A stretch of DNA of 64,000 nucleotides from Phycisphaeraceae bacterium (GTDB lineage: Bacteria; Planctomycetota; Phycisphaerae; Phycisphaerales; UBA1924): positions 186,001 to 250,000 of the forward strand of contig JACKHF010000002.1 of assembly GCA_020639155.1 (NCBI GenBank), read 5' to 3'. This document shows positions 40,900 to 50,395 of the stretch, one piece after another (position 1 is the first letter of the stretch; each line of letters starts with the position of its first letter). The notes under the pieces are model-generated. The model saw nothing but the letters and a program-made list of their open reading frames with translations. It ran no database searches and was not told where the DNA came from. Position numbers and translations under genes: made by a program.

Positions 40900-43692
40900 T
40901 TACGGGCAGCCTGCCGCGTACTCGTTTCCGAAGCAGATGTAATCAAAGACGTTGAGACCGCCGCTGTTGTCACAGTCAGCATATGGATCATTCGATGCAT
41001 ATGCGTTCCCGAAGCAGATGTAGTCGAACACGTTCAGGGTGCCGCTGCCATCGCAGTCTGCATAACAGGCCACTCCGCACGAAACATTTCGTACTCGCAC
41101 GGCATCAAGACCGGATTCGACGATCGATTGCGGATTTGAGTCATTCGCGGTGAAGCGGAGGCGCATGGTGCTGGTCGGTGCGACACCAACTGCCAGCAGA
41201 TCATCACCTGTGAACGTGTGTGTTGTCCACTCCAGTCCGTTGTTTGTGTTGTGATCGACAAGCACGGTCCATGCGCCAACGCCATCGTTGTTATTCACTT
41301 CGACGCGCAGCCGGTCCGTAGAACTGTCGGTGAGATTGAGGTAGTAGTCGTAACTGCCAATGACAGCCTCACCGGACATATCGATCGTGGGTGATGTCAA
41401 CTCGACTGCGCCATCATCGACATCGGTGTTGCCAGTCTGGTTCTGTGTGAGGTAGCATGAACCCGAGCCATCTGAGTCAGATTCGGGGTCGTACGCCCAA
41501 CTTGGATCATTCACAGGCACGCCGCGCTGCCAGTCACCCGTCGTTGCACCGAGGTTTGCAGCAGTCCAGCCCATATTGGTCTGGAAGTTGTCATCAATTG
41601 CGACGCTCACCTGTCCAGCAACTGCTGTAAACAGTGACGCTGGCGCATTCGACGGGTCGGTCTGAACGCCACCGTTGGTTGCACCAGCACGTACGTAGTA
41701 TTCGACCACAGATGTGCATGGCACGCCGGGCAGCACTGCTTGATACTGGTTGGTTCCTACCGAGTTCATCGCGACTGTGGTGAACACCCCGCCATCAACA
41801 CGGTACACCAACTCGCCGGAGTTTGCCGCTGGTGTTCCGTTCAGCCCCGCAACATCGACGAGGAATGACGTCGGCTGTTGTGGTGTCAGTTCGGATGGCA
41901 TACCTGCAGGATATGAGAACGACAGCAGCAGAAGTTCTGGGCAATCAATACTGTGGCTGCTGAATGCAGCGCAGATCTCGTTGTAGTTCGGCGTACCGTT
42001 TTCAAGATTCCCATCGTTGTCGTCCACGGTAAGCACTTCGATCGCGGTGCCGGGGTGTGCAGAGTTTGAACCCTGACCGCCTGATGTGATCAGATACCAC
42101 GCGACGTGCAGATCGCGTGTGAGTTCAAGACCAGGCTGTGAACCATATGTCGTGCCCATGTTCTGGCGGATATCCCACCATGTGCCGCCAAGCAGCATGC
42201 CGCAGAAGTGAATAGCGCCCGAGCACGGATATTGCAGATTCTCACCAACCGGATCACGCACCACTGTGCCAGGACCATAGAACCCTCTGCCGAGGATCGG
42301 ATCATCGAAGATCAGGATGGAACATGTGTCGCCAAATCCCTCACCGAACGCGCCCTGCGACAAACTACGACGATTGACCATGAAATGGCCATACTCGTGC
42401 GAGATCACGCCTGCATAACCCGAGTTCACACACCCACCGCCGGAACGGAAGAAGTTGATTGAATGACCTCCAACATTTGTATACCCAGCGTTGCACACGT
42501 CGTTGATATTGCAGTTTGCATCGATGTTGATATCGAGCGCGGTGTAGGACGGCGCACGATCTGTGATGTAGTTATGTGCAATGGTTGTATGAGCAAACAC
42601 GTTGATTTGTGAAGTCAGATGTTCTGTTGGCGTCTGATTGAAGAGCAGATCTGCGTTCGGTCCAGCTGTAAATGTGCCGGATGCAGTCAGCACGCCACCG
42701 GTGCCGTTGTTGTTGATGTTCACCCATTGCCCGTTATCCAGTGATGAGTTGATGCTCACACTGCCCGTGCCACCAAACGGAATGGTGTAGTGCCCATCGG
42801 CATCTGTATACGCGCTATTACCACCCGACTGATCAACGCGCAGAATGGGAAGCGCCATCGGTTGCGGCGGATTCGTCGCAATATCGGGAAGTGTGCCGGG
42901 AGAACCATTTCCCCTGACTGTGCCCGATACATCAACCTGTTCAGGATCATAGTTGAGCACTTCCGTGCGTGTATGGAGCACCTTGCCAGTTTGTGCATCA
43001 ACGAACACTGTCCACCCGTCCATGTGCTCAAGTCCATGCACAGCGGTGTCAACTGCACCCGTTGTTTTCCATGCGAGTCGTGCTTCCTCACGGATCGTTT
43101 CACCGAAGTACACAACAAGTTGTGGCTGAGTCCAGAGTGTCAGGTGTGTGAACTCGCCGATCCGGCGTGCAGCGTTAATACTCTGGGCCTCGCCAAGAAC
43201 AGGTGCTGGACCATTGACGACCTCATCAGCAAGCGTGCCACTGACGTAGACAACTTCATCAATATTCCTTGGGCTGGCGACCTTGTTCAGGACCAGCACG
43301 ATCAACTGCCCATGCTCAACCGGCACGCCGTTGCGAGATTGTGAGTATTGGAACGCCGTGAACTTGTCCTCCATGATCTGGACGACGTGATCGAGCGAGA
43401 GTTCGAGCTTTCCCGCGCCGAATGCGGTGTCATGCTGGGCAAGCCAAGCATTGACGGCCGCTTGCGGGGTTGCGCCAGTGGTCATGGGCTTGCCATAGAA
43501 CTTGGTGTTCCATCCGTTGGAAACGGCATCATTCGCATACACGCGAACACCGGGGTACGCCGCTTGCAATGCGGTGACGGATGTCGGGTCAACTGAGTCT
43601 GCAACTGACGATGCGCAGACCCCTGCAAGTCCGGCTGCTGCAATCAGAGCGAGGCAGCGGACAGATCGGGGACGGAAGAAACCTGATGGCAT
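40900..43692 (-). CDS. secreted fungalysin-like (M36) metalloprotease with dockerin-like repeats
   Basis: 930 residues from ATG 43692 (a GTG at 43701 would add three). Signal peptide from MPSGFFRPRSVRCLALIAAA. An FTP-type propeptide (FTAFQYSQSRNGVPVEHGQL) comes first. The zinc protease core has HEYGH in VISHEYGHFMVNR, with the third ligand likely in GEGFGDTCS. A carboxypeptidase-regulatory-like insert (VDVSGTVRGNG...DGHYTIPF) lies between. Then comes a beta-sandwich shared with the next protein (FQTNMGWTAANLGATTGDWQ, DPESDSDGSGSCYL), and two dockerin-like repeats ending in GCP. Its own terminator follows. Confidence 0.88.
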   Translation of the reverse strand: MPSGFFRPRSVRCLALIAAAGLAGVCASSVADSVDPTSVTALQAAYPGVRVYANDAVSNGWNTKFYGKPMTTGATPQAAVNAWLAQHDTAFGAGKLELSLDHVVQIMEDKFTAFQYSQSRNGVPVEHGQLIVLVLNKVASPRNIDEVVYVSGTLADEVVNGPAPVLGEAQSINAARRIGEFTHLTLWTQPQLVVYFGETIREEARLAWKTTGAVDTAVHGLEHMDGWTVFVDAQTGKVLHTRTEVLNYDPEQVDVSGTVRGNGSPGTLPDIATNPPQPMALPILRVDQSGGNSAYTDADGHYTIPFGGTGSVSINSSLDNGQWVNINNNGTGGVLTASGTFTAGPNADLLFNQTPTEHLTSQINVFAHTTIAHNYITDRAPSYTALDINIDANCNINDVCNAGYTNVGGHSINFFRSGGGCVNSGYAGVISHEYGHFMVNRRSLSQGAFGEGFGDTCSILIFDDPILGRGFYGPGTVVRDPVGENLQYPCSGAIHFCGMLLGGTWWDIRQNMGTTYGSQPGLELTRDLHVAWYLITSGGQGSNSAHPGTAIEVLTVDDNDGNLENGTPNYNEICAAFSSHSIDCPELLLLSFSYPAGMPSELTPQQPTSFLVDVAGLNGTPAANSGELVYRVDGGVFTTVAMNSVGTNQYQAVLPGVPCTSVVEYYVRAGATNGGVQTDPSNAPASLFTAVAGQVSVAIDDNFQTNMGWTAANLGATTGDWQRGVPVNDPSWAYDPESDSDGSGSCYLTQNQTGNTDVDDGAVELTSPTIDMSGEAVIGSYDYYLNLTDSSTDRLRVEVNNNDGVGAWTVLVDHNTNNGLEWTTHTFTGDDLLAVGVAPTSTMRLRFTANDSNPQSIVESGLDAVRVRNVSCGVACYADCDGSGTLNVFDYICFGNAYASNDPYADCDNSGGLNVFDYICFGNEYAAGCP

Positions 43693-43804
43693 GGACAACA
43701 CTCACTTTCTTGGTATTAAACACATCACGCGAAAGTAACCCCACGATCCGAATGAAGCAGATGCCTGCACTTTTCAGTACAGGCATCCATAAAAAATCGT
43801 ATCT

Positions 43805-43826
43805 CAGCCTCAACTCGATGAGGCTG
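43805..43826 (-). terminator. possible terminator of the LVIVD protein gene
   Basis: CAGCCTCA/TGAGGCTG (43805-43812 with 43819-43826), 6-nt loop. On the minus strand a TTTTTT run follows only after about 8 nt, so termination strength is doubtful. A second hairpin, GATGCCTG/CAGGCATC, lies further on without a T-run. Confidence 0.35.
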
Positions 43827-43849
43827 TACACATGGTCATCGTGCCTGGA

Positions 43850-46141
43850 TTACGGGCAGCCTGCAGCATATTCGTTGCCGAAGCAGATGTAATCGAAGAC
43901 ATTCAAACCACCACTGTTGTCGCAGTCTGCATATGGATCATTTGCTGCATATGCGTTGCCGAAACAGATGTAATCAAACACATTCAGCGAACCACTGCCA
44001 TCGCAGTCGGCATAGCACGCCGATTCGCAGAGAACGCTCTGAACCTTGACTGCGTCAAGGCCTGCTTCGACGATCGACTGCGGGTTGCTGTCGTTCGCGG
44101 TGAAGCGGAAACGCATTGTTGATGTGGGGGTCACGCCGGCAGCAGTCAGGTCGTCTGCTGTGATGACGTGGGTGCGCCAGTTGAGTCCACCACTGGAATC
44201 ATGGTCAACGATAACTGTCCATGCACCAGATCCGTTATTGTTGTTTGCTTCAACACGCAGACGATCGGTGGACGAGTCTGTCATGTTCAGGAAGTAATCA
44301 TACGCAAACTCAACGTTGGCACCGGACATGTCCATGGTTGGTGAGGTGAGCTGCACTGAGCCATCGTCAACGTCGGTGTTGCCAGCCTGGTTGTCTGTCA
44401 GGTAGCAGGAACCTGAGCCATCAGAATCAGACTCCGGGTCGTACGCCCAACCCGGATCGTTGACAGGAACGCCGCGTTCCCAGTCGCCTGTTGTTGCGCC
44501 AAGGTTCGCTTCCGCCCAGCCGGTGTTGGTCTGGAAGTTATCGCTGAATGCAACGTTGATTCCAGTGAAGACGCTTGCCGTGGTTGATGCACTTGTGCTC
44601 GAACCGCCAGCGAGATTGGTGGCTTCAATCCAGTATGTCACTTCGCTGTAGCACGGTGCGCCGGGTATCGAACCTTCGTAGGTGTTGCCTGAGACCAACG
44701 TCATGGGCGATTGCATTGTTGCGCCGCCATCAATGCTGACGTTCAGAGTCACAGTATCAACGGCCGAGCCGCATGACTCGACATCTGCCGTCACACTCTC
44801 TGGTGTGTTTGGTGAAAGCTGCGTTGGTGTTGTGACCAGCGTTGTTGCTGGTGCGGAAGCCTCGTTCACATCGAAGATGTAGAGACCGGAGTTGATGTCA
44901 CTGATGATGACAGTGCCGGATGGGAAGAACGGATACACGCTCCATGCGCCGTTGAATGAGAAGCTGCTGCTGGAATGCGTGTCATAGTTTGCGACACGAA
45001 CGGGCGATGTCGGATTGCACAGATCGAAGACCTGAAGCCCGGACGTGTAGTTTGCCTGATAGAGATAGCCGTTGTGGACGTAGTTGTTGTGGTCGATCGA
45101 GGTCTCGCCGCTGGTGAACGAGCCAACATACGTTGGGTTGGTGATGTCTGAGACATCAAAGATGCGGGTGGTTGTCACATTGACCACGCCACCCTGTTCG
45201 TCGAGTTCGTCGTTCGAGTAGAACAACGTGCGATCCTCGCTCAGCCAGCCTTGATGCGTGTAGGATGCACCGGAGTAGCTTGTCGAACCAACTGTGAACA
45301 TGTTGCTCTTGTTTGTCACGTCCACGATGTCAATACGGTCCTCGTTGCAGCAGTATGCGATTTCACGACCTGCGTAGGGACCTGAGGTGAAGCTGACGAC
45401 CTGCGCGTCATGGCAGTAGCGTGTATTCCAGCTTCCGACGATTGTCGGGTTTGTGGGATCGGCATTTGTATCAACAGCAACGAGACCACCGTTCGAGATG
45501 TTCGCACCGACAAGATAAAGGTAACCGGAGTCAGGGTTAGCAACGATGTTGTGCGTGCTGGAATGGCCTGACTGCACCTTGTTCTGAACAAGTGTCACAG
45601 AGCCACTGTCAAGGTTTGACAGGTCGATGACTTGGATGCCTGAGCCTGCTTCACTGACACCATACGCATGTGTGCCAATGACCTTGATGTCATGCCAGCT
45701 GCTTGAGGGGCCGGGGATGACACCCACAATGACGGGATTTGACGGGTCAGTGATTTCAACAAACCCGTAGCCGCGCTGCAACCCCATGATCGCGTACTCG
45801 CGACCTGAAGGCGACACATAACCCCAGCAATCGTTGCCCGACGACGAGCCGCCAGAGAACTGATTCAGCGGCAGATGTGCCAACAGCGTGACGTTCGCGT
45901 TATCAGTAAAGTTACCATTTGCTGGCGGTGCAGCTTTGGTGCCATCAGCATTGATGTACTCGCCGTTGATAAACGCAGGCCCAGTGTACATCGGGTCACG
46001 ACCAACCAGCTTGCGCCAGTCCTCATCGTGCGCGAAAGCGTCTTGAATGATGGGGAATACACCGACCGCAAAGGCTGTCGCCGCCGCGAGCAGAATACCA
46101 GGCTTGGCTGCAGAGGCCAAAAATCCAGAATGAGTGCGCAT
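43850..46141 (-). CDS. secreted LVIVD-repeat (choice-of-anchor B-type) protein with dockerin-like repeats
   Basis: 763 residues from ATG 46141. Signal peptide-like MRTHSGFLASAAKPGILLAA, with cleavage near AFAHDED. Residues 30-430 form a beta-propeller of LVIVD-type blades (YGFVEITDPSNPVIVGVIPG, GIQVIDLSNLDSGS, RIFDVSDITNPTYVGSF, LQVFDLCNPTSPVRVA), matching choice-of-anchor B proteins. A Big-like strand-rich linker, the same beta-sandwich as in the M36 protein, and two dockerin-like repeats ending in GCP follow. The in-frame extension to 46294 is not signal-like. It probably acts at the cell surface; the ligand is unknown. Confidence 0.85.
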   Translation of the reverse strand: MRTHSGFLASAAKPGILLAAATAFAVGVFPIIQDAFAHDEDWRKLVGRDPMYTGPAFINGEYINADGTKAAPPANGNFTDNANVTLLAHLPLNQFSGGSSSGNDCWGYVSPSGREYAIMGLQRGYGFVEITDPSNPVIVGVIPGPSSSWHDIKVIGTHAYGVSEAGSGIQVIDLSNLDSGSVTLVQNKVQSGHSSTHNIVANPDSGYLYLVGANISNGGLVAVDTNADPTNPTIVGSWNTRYCHDAQVVSFTSGPYAGREIAYCCNEDRIDIVDVTNKSNMFTVGSTSYSGASYTHQGWLSEDRTLFYSNDELDEQGGVVNVTTTRIFDVSDITNPTYVGSFTSGETSIDHNNYVHNGYLYQANYTSGLQVFDLCNPTSPVRVANYDTHSSSSFSFNGAWSVYPFFPSGTVIISDINSGLYIFDVNEASAPATTLVTTPTQLSPNTPESVTADVESCGSAVDTVTLNVSIDGGATMQSPMTLVSGNTYEGSIPGAPCYSEVTYWIEATNLAGGSSTSASTTASVFTGINVAFSDNFQTNTGWAEANLGATTGDWERGVPVNDPGWAYDPESDSDGSGSCYLTDNQAGNTDVDDGSVQLTSPTMDMSGANVEFAYDYFLNMTDSSTDRLRVEANNNNGSGAWTVIVDHDSSGGLNWRTHVITADDLTAAGVTPTSTMRFRFTANDSNPQSIVEAGLDAVKVQSVLCESACYADCDGSGSLNVFDYICFGNAYAANDPYADCDNSGGLNVFDYICFGNEYAAGCP

Positions 46142-46377
46142 ACGAACCCTTTCTTCAGAACGCGAAGAACACACCACACAACGCAGATTTCTTGCGGGTG
46201 TCTTCGCAACCATGTGATCCAGAAGGGCTGGCCAGAACGACCACCCCTTGCACCTTCGCAGGATACAGGATAATGATTCCTTTATTGATGCCAAACCCGG
46301 GTTTTTCTGAAAAAATCCAAGATTTCAGCTTCGTGTTTGCAGTCTGACAGGGTTATGATGATTCTCTGTCTCAACCA

Positions 46378-47532
46378 ATGTCATGGGACTTCTCGGATCA
46401 CCACCCGGAAAGTGTGAGAGCAATGCCGACCGATCAGGCAAGGACACCTCGTGTCGGTCAGAGCCATTCCGCGATGGCGGCTGAGCCAAACGCATGGCAG
46501 AAGATTGACGGAACAGTCACGATTCTCGTGACGCTCATTGGCTGGTCTAGTGTGCCGTTGTTCCTCAAGTTCTTTGCAGACAAGCACATCGATTTCTGGA
46601 CGAGCAATGGATGGCGGTATGGGTTTTCAGCGCTGCTCTGGTTGCCAGTTATTGTGATCGGTCTGACAAACAGGACACTTCCCAAGCGGGTGTGGAAGTT
46701 GGCTCTCATTCCAGCGATGATCAATGCTGGCTCGCAGATCCTCTTTACATGGGCACATTACAAAATCAGCCCTGGACTTTTGACCTTTGGTTTGCGATCA
46801 AACATCGTGTTTGCTGCGATCGGTGCAGCCATCTTTTTCGCCGCTGAGCGCAAGGTCATCGGGATCCCTGAGTATCTGCTCGGTATCCTGCTCGTGATCC
46901 TCGGTACAACGGGGACGGTTGTGCTCGGGAGTGAGCCGCTTGTCGGCGCAACGCTTGGTGGAGTGTTACTCGCTGTGGGTGCGGGCGCGGGCTTTGCAGC
47001 GTACGCGTTGAGTGTGCGCCATTTCATGCAGGGCATCAACGCGATCCGTTCGTTCTCGGTGATCAGCCTGTACACCGCTGCCGTCATGGTCACCCTTATG
47101 GTGGTGTTCGGCGAGCAGCAGGGGATGTCCGCAATCAACAAGTTGAGCGCGTCGCAGTTTGTCTGGCTGCTCGTGTCAGCTGTCATCGGGATTGCACTTG
47201 GGCACGTGTTCTACTACCACTCGATCAATCGGCTTGGGCTTGCGATCTCTTCGGGTGTTGTGCAACTCCAACCTGTGTTCGTGTCGATCGCTTCGTTTTA
47301 CTTCTATGGCGAAGTGCTGAGCATGGAGCAGTGGCAAGCGGGGTTGATCTCGGTCTTTGGTGCAGTGCTTGTGCTCTGGTGCAAGCAGCTAACGCGCCGG
47401 CGTGATCCGTGGAAGATGCATGGCATTGCATCATCGACATCCGCACGCGCTACAACTGTGAGCGATGAAGCAGTCATGATCGAGATCACAGAAACCGTGA
47501 CAGACGCGTGTGCTGAAACAGCTGCATCATGA
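46378..47532 (+). CDS. EamA/DMT family transporter
   Basis: 384 residues with ten hydrophobic segments in two EamA repeats (VTILVTLIGWSSVPLFLKFF at the start of repeat 1 and FVWLLVSAVIGIALGHVFYY in repeat 2, with SSGVVQLQPVFVSIASF). DMT transporters export or import small metabolites across the inner membrane; the substrate cannot be inferred. A hydrophilic N-terminal tail of about 45 residues precedes TM1. ATG at 46423 or 46474 are alternative starts since no clear ribosome-binding site marks 46378. It is convergent with ahcY. Confidence 0.88.
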   Translation: MSWDFSDHHPESVRAMPTDQARTPRVGQSHSAMAAEPNAWQKIDGTVTILVTLIGWSSVPLFLKFFADKHIDFWTSNGWRYGFSALLWLPVIVIGLTNRTLPKRVWKLALIPAMINAGSQILFTWAHYKISPGLLTFGLRSNIVFAAIGAAIFFAAERKVIGIPEYLLGILLVILGTTGTVVLGSEPLVGATLGGVLLAVGAGAGFAAYALSVRHFMQGINAIRSFSVISLYTAAVMVTLMVVFGEQQGMSAINKLSASQFVWLLVSAVIGIALGHVFYYHSINRLGLAISSGVVQLQPVFVSIASFYFYGEVLSMEQWQAGLISVFGAVLVLWCKQLTRRRDPWKMHGIASSTSARATTVSDEAVMIEITETVTDACAETAAS

Positions 47533-47535
47533 TAG

Positions 47536-47570
47536 AAAAACGCGAGCCCAACCTTTCGATCGGGCTCGCG
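47536..47570 (-). terminator. rho-independent terminator of ahcY
   Basis: CGCGAGCCC/GGGCTCGCG (47541-47549 with 47562-47570), with TTTTT next to it on the minus strand. It ends the regulator-ahcY unit. Confidence 0.88.
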
Positions 47571-47592
47571 CAGTGCCAGTAACTTCTATGGC

Positions 47593-49101
47593 TTAGTAGC
47601 GGTAGTGGTTCGGCTTGTACGGCCCCTCGACAGGAATGCCGAGGTAATCAGCCTGCGATTGTGTGAGCTTGGTCAGCTTCACACCAAGATGCTGCAGATG
47701 CAGACGTGCGACCTCTTCGTCGAGGATCTTCGGTAGCACGTAGACCTTGTTCTCGTACTTGCCGTTTGAGTGGACGCACTCCTTCGCCAGTTCAATCTGC
47801 GCGATGACCTGATTCGTGAAGGATGCGCTCATCACAAAGCTCGGATGGCCTGTTGCGCAGCCGAGGTTGAGCAGTCGGCCCTCGGCGAGCACGAGGATGC
47901 TCTTGCCGCTGGGCAGTTCCCACTCGTCGAACTGCGGCTTGATATTGACCTTCTTTGAGCCGGGGATCTTCTTCAGGCCAGCCATGTCGATCTCGTTGTC
48001 GAAGTGGCCGATGTTCCCGATGATCGCCTTGTTCTTCATCTTCTGCATGTGATCAGCAGTGATGATGTCCTTGTTGCCGGTGGTGGTGACGAAGATGTCA
48101 GCCCACTCGACAACATCATCGAGTGTCTTGACCTCGATGCCTTCCATCGCTGCCTGCAGTGCGCAGATTGGGTCAATCTCCGTAACGATCACACGGCAGC
48201 CCTGTCCGCGGAGCGATTGCACGCATCCCTTGCCGACATCGCCGTATCCGCACACGACCGCGACCTTGCCCGAGAGCATGGTGTCCGTTGCACGGTTGAG
48301 ACCATCGATGAGCGAGTGACGGCAGCCGTAGATATTGTCGAACTTTGACTTCGTGACCGAATCGTTCACGTTGATGCACGGGAAGAGCAGCTCGCCCTTC
48401 TCCGCCATCTGGTACATGCGATGCACGCCTGTTGTGGTCTCTTCGCTGACACCCTTGACCTTGGGCGAGACCTTCGTCCACTTGCCCGGCTCGGTTTTCT
48501 GGAGATCACGGATGAGATCAAGGATGACACCCCATTCTTCGGAGTCGTTGTTCGCATCAAACGCCGGGACGGAGCCAGCCTTTTCGAACTGGTACCCCTT
48601 GTGGAGGAGCAGTGTCGCGTCACCACCGTCGTCAACGAGCAGATCAGGACCCGAGCCATCAGGCCATGTCAGCATCTGGTTAGTGCACCACCAGTACTCT
48701 TCCAGATTCTCACCCTTCCACGCGAAGACGGATGTGCCCTTGGGATTCTCAGGCGTGCCGCCGGTCTCGGAACGACCAACAACGACTGCTGCAGCAGCGT
48801 GGTCCTGCGTCGAGAAGATGTTGCACGAGCACCAGCGGACGTTTGCGCCGAGTGCGGTGAGTGTTTCGATCAGGACCGCTGTCTGGATGGTCATGTGCAG
48901 TGAACCTGCAACCTTCAAACCCTTGAGCGGTTGGTCCTTGCCGTACTTTGCGCGAAGTGCCATCAGTCCCGGCATCTCGTGTTCTGCGAGACGGATTTCG
49001 TTCCTGCCCCATGAGGCGAGGTTGAGATCGCGAACGCGGAAATCGACTGAGCCGATCTGCGCTGCCTGTGGTGTTGCTTCTGGTGCGGTTGCTGTCGCCA
49101 T
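47593..49101 (-). CDS. ahcY: adenosylhomocysteinase
   Basis: 502 residues. It hydrolyses S-adenosylhomocysteine to adenosine and homocysteine, completing the SAM cycle with metH (also in this window). Substrate residues lie in SLHMTIQTAVLIETL, SCNIFSTQDHAAAA, NVNDSVTKSKFDN and GCRHSLIDG. The NAD site is VVCGYGDVGKGCVQSL, and the C-terminal dimer tail reaching into the partner NAD site is GPYKPNHYRY. The N-terminus is slightly longer than average. The gene lies 64 nt downstream of an ArsR-methyltransferase regulator on the same strand and is almost certainly in its operon. Confidence 0.98.
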   Translation of the reverse strand: MATATAPEATPQAAQIGSVDFRVRDLNLASWGRNEIRLAEHEMPGLMALRAKYGKDQPLKGLKVAGSLHMTIQTAVLIETLTALGANVRWCSCNIFSTQDHAAAAVVVGRSETGGTPENPKGTSVFAWKGENLEEYWWCTNQMLTWPDGSGPDLLVDDGGDATLLLHKGYQFEKAGSVPAFDANNDSEEWGVILDLIRDLQKTEPGKWTKVSPKVKGVSEETTTGVHRMYQMAEKGELLFPCINVNDSVTKSKFDNIYGCRHSLIDGLNRATDTMLSGKVAVVCGYGDVGKGCVQSLRGQGCRVIVTEIDPICALQAAMEGIEVKTLDDVVEWADIFVTTTGNKDIITADHMQKMKNKAIIGNIGHFDNEIDMAGLKKIPGSKKVNIKPQFDEWELPSGKSILVLAEGRLLNLGCATGHPSFVMSASFTNQVIAQIELAKECVHSNGKYENKVYVLPKILDEEVARLHLQHLGVKLTKLTQSQADYLGIPVEGPYKPNHYRY

Positions 49102-49165
49102 GTGTGGTCACTCCGTGTGATGGTGAAAAACGGCTTGGGTGGATGGAAACGTGTATCGACAAGAA

Positions 49166-50119
49166 TCACTCGGCTGCGCGAGCAATTGCTGTAAACAGTG
49201 GCGGGCCGGACGTTGCATCCCTGCACGGAAGCACACGCCAGATCGGAGGTGCAAAGCTTGCATCTCTGCACCATTGAGCGAAGGTCGGCTCGTCGAATCC
49301 AAGATGTTTGTGTCCCATTTGCCTGCTCATCTGCTCGCGGTTGTGTGCGACCATATCGATAACGAGCAGGAGGCCCTGGGGTTTGAGAATGCGACGAGCT
49401 TCATGCAGCGCGTCTGATGGTGAGTCCGTGTGATGGAGCACCAGCGAGAGCACTGCAACATCAACCGAGGCATCATCAACAGGAATTGCGTCCGCACTAC
49501 CTTGCTTGAACACAACATTCGGATATGCAGACAGCCGAACCTTTGCACCTTCAAGCATGTGTTCAGCTTGATCTATCAGCACAACCTGCTTAACCCACGG
49601 TGCGAGCAGTTCCGCGATATTGCCGGTGCCACACCCGATATCTGCAACTGTCCAGAACGGATCAATGAGTGCAAGAAGTGATTCTGCTGCAAATGTGCCG
49701 CCAAAGAGTTCGGTGCGCACCTGGTCCCAGTGCTCACCTTCGCGACCAAAGTATGTTGCTGTATCGACCTTGCGTTCTGCAATGATCGATGCGAGTCGGT
49801 GCTGGTCGTTAGCAACGTGCGGCATCGACTGCGCAGACGCTGAAACGGTGTGCCAGAGAGCGGCTGCGTCGGTGTCGAGATCATCAACAGAGAGTGAATA
49901 GAACGTCGATGTGCCCGCAGAACGACCGTGAATCCAGCTGCCTTCTGCGAGGATCTTGAGCTGCCTGCTGACTGTGGACTGTGGGAGCTGGAGTGCCTTT
50001 GCGATTTCTCCAACCGAAACCTCAGCGCTCGCGAGCAGGCACATCAGGCGCAGCCGCGTCGGATCCGCAAGCTGCGAAAGTTTTTCGGTCAGGAGATGTG
50101 AGGCCTCAGTCTGTTTCAT
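49166..50119 (-). CDS. ArsR-family regulator fused to SAM-methyltransferase domain (SahR-like)
   Basis: 317 residues. Residues 1-95 are an ArsR winged helix (LADPTRLRLMCLLASAEVSVGEIAKALQ as the first helices, recognition helix QSTVSRQLKILAEG). Residues 115-315 are a class I methyltransferase fold with motif I VADIGCGTGNIAEL, VLIDQAEHML and LSLVLHHTDSP. Its place directly upstream of ahcY suggests a sensor of SAM or SAH that controls the SAM cycle, as described for SahR-type regulators; a genuine methyltransferase role is not excluded. A perfect 16-bp palindrome lies between its promoter and start codon, consistent with autoregulation. Confidence 0.88.
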   Translation of the reverse strand: MKQTEASHLLTEKLSQLADPTRLRLMCLLASAEVSVGEIAKALQLPQSTVSRQLKILAEGSWIHGRSAGTSTFYSLSVDDLDTDAAALWHTVSASAQSMPHVANDQHRLASIIAERKVDTATYFGREGEHWDQVRTELFGGTFAAESLLALIDPFWTVADIGCGTGNIAELLAPWVKQVVLIDQAEHMLEGAKVRLSAYPNVVFKQGSADAIPVDDASVDVAVLSLVLHHTDSPSDALHEARRILKPQGLLLVIDMVAHNREQMSRQMGHKHLGFDEPTFAQWCRDASFAPPIWRVLPCRDATSGPPLFTAIARAAE

Positions 50120-50121
50120 CC

Positions 50122-50143
50122 GTTTATCCGGATAAACAGTATA
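50122..50143 (-). promoter_or_regulatory. palindromic operator and -10 element of the ArsR-methyltransferase gene
   Basis: GTTTATCCGGATAAAC (50122-50137) is a perfect palindrome ending 3 nt before the start codon at 50119. On the minus strand it is preceded directly by TATACT (50138-50143), with a TTGACA at 50158-50163 (14-nt spacing, shorter than ideal). A dimer bound here would cover the transcription start. The half-site TTTATCCG recurs upstream of metH (24698-24705). Confidence 0.65.
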
Positions 50144-50395
50144 ACCTCTGTTTCTGATGTCAAACGGGCTACTTAGCTCGGTTATTGTCTGATAACACTG
50201 ATTTTTAGACCCAATGGTCCACTTTTTTATCGTAACTAGGAGTTTTACCTATTCAGACCTTGAGTTCCTATAACGAGGGAACAGTTCTTTATTGAGACAT
50301 GGTATCAGTTATTAGACATGAGCATTGCTATCGGAAGTTGAATGTTCAACTGCTCGATGATGCTCACTCACTGGTCATTTGTCTTGGAGAAAGAC

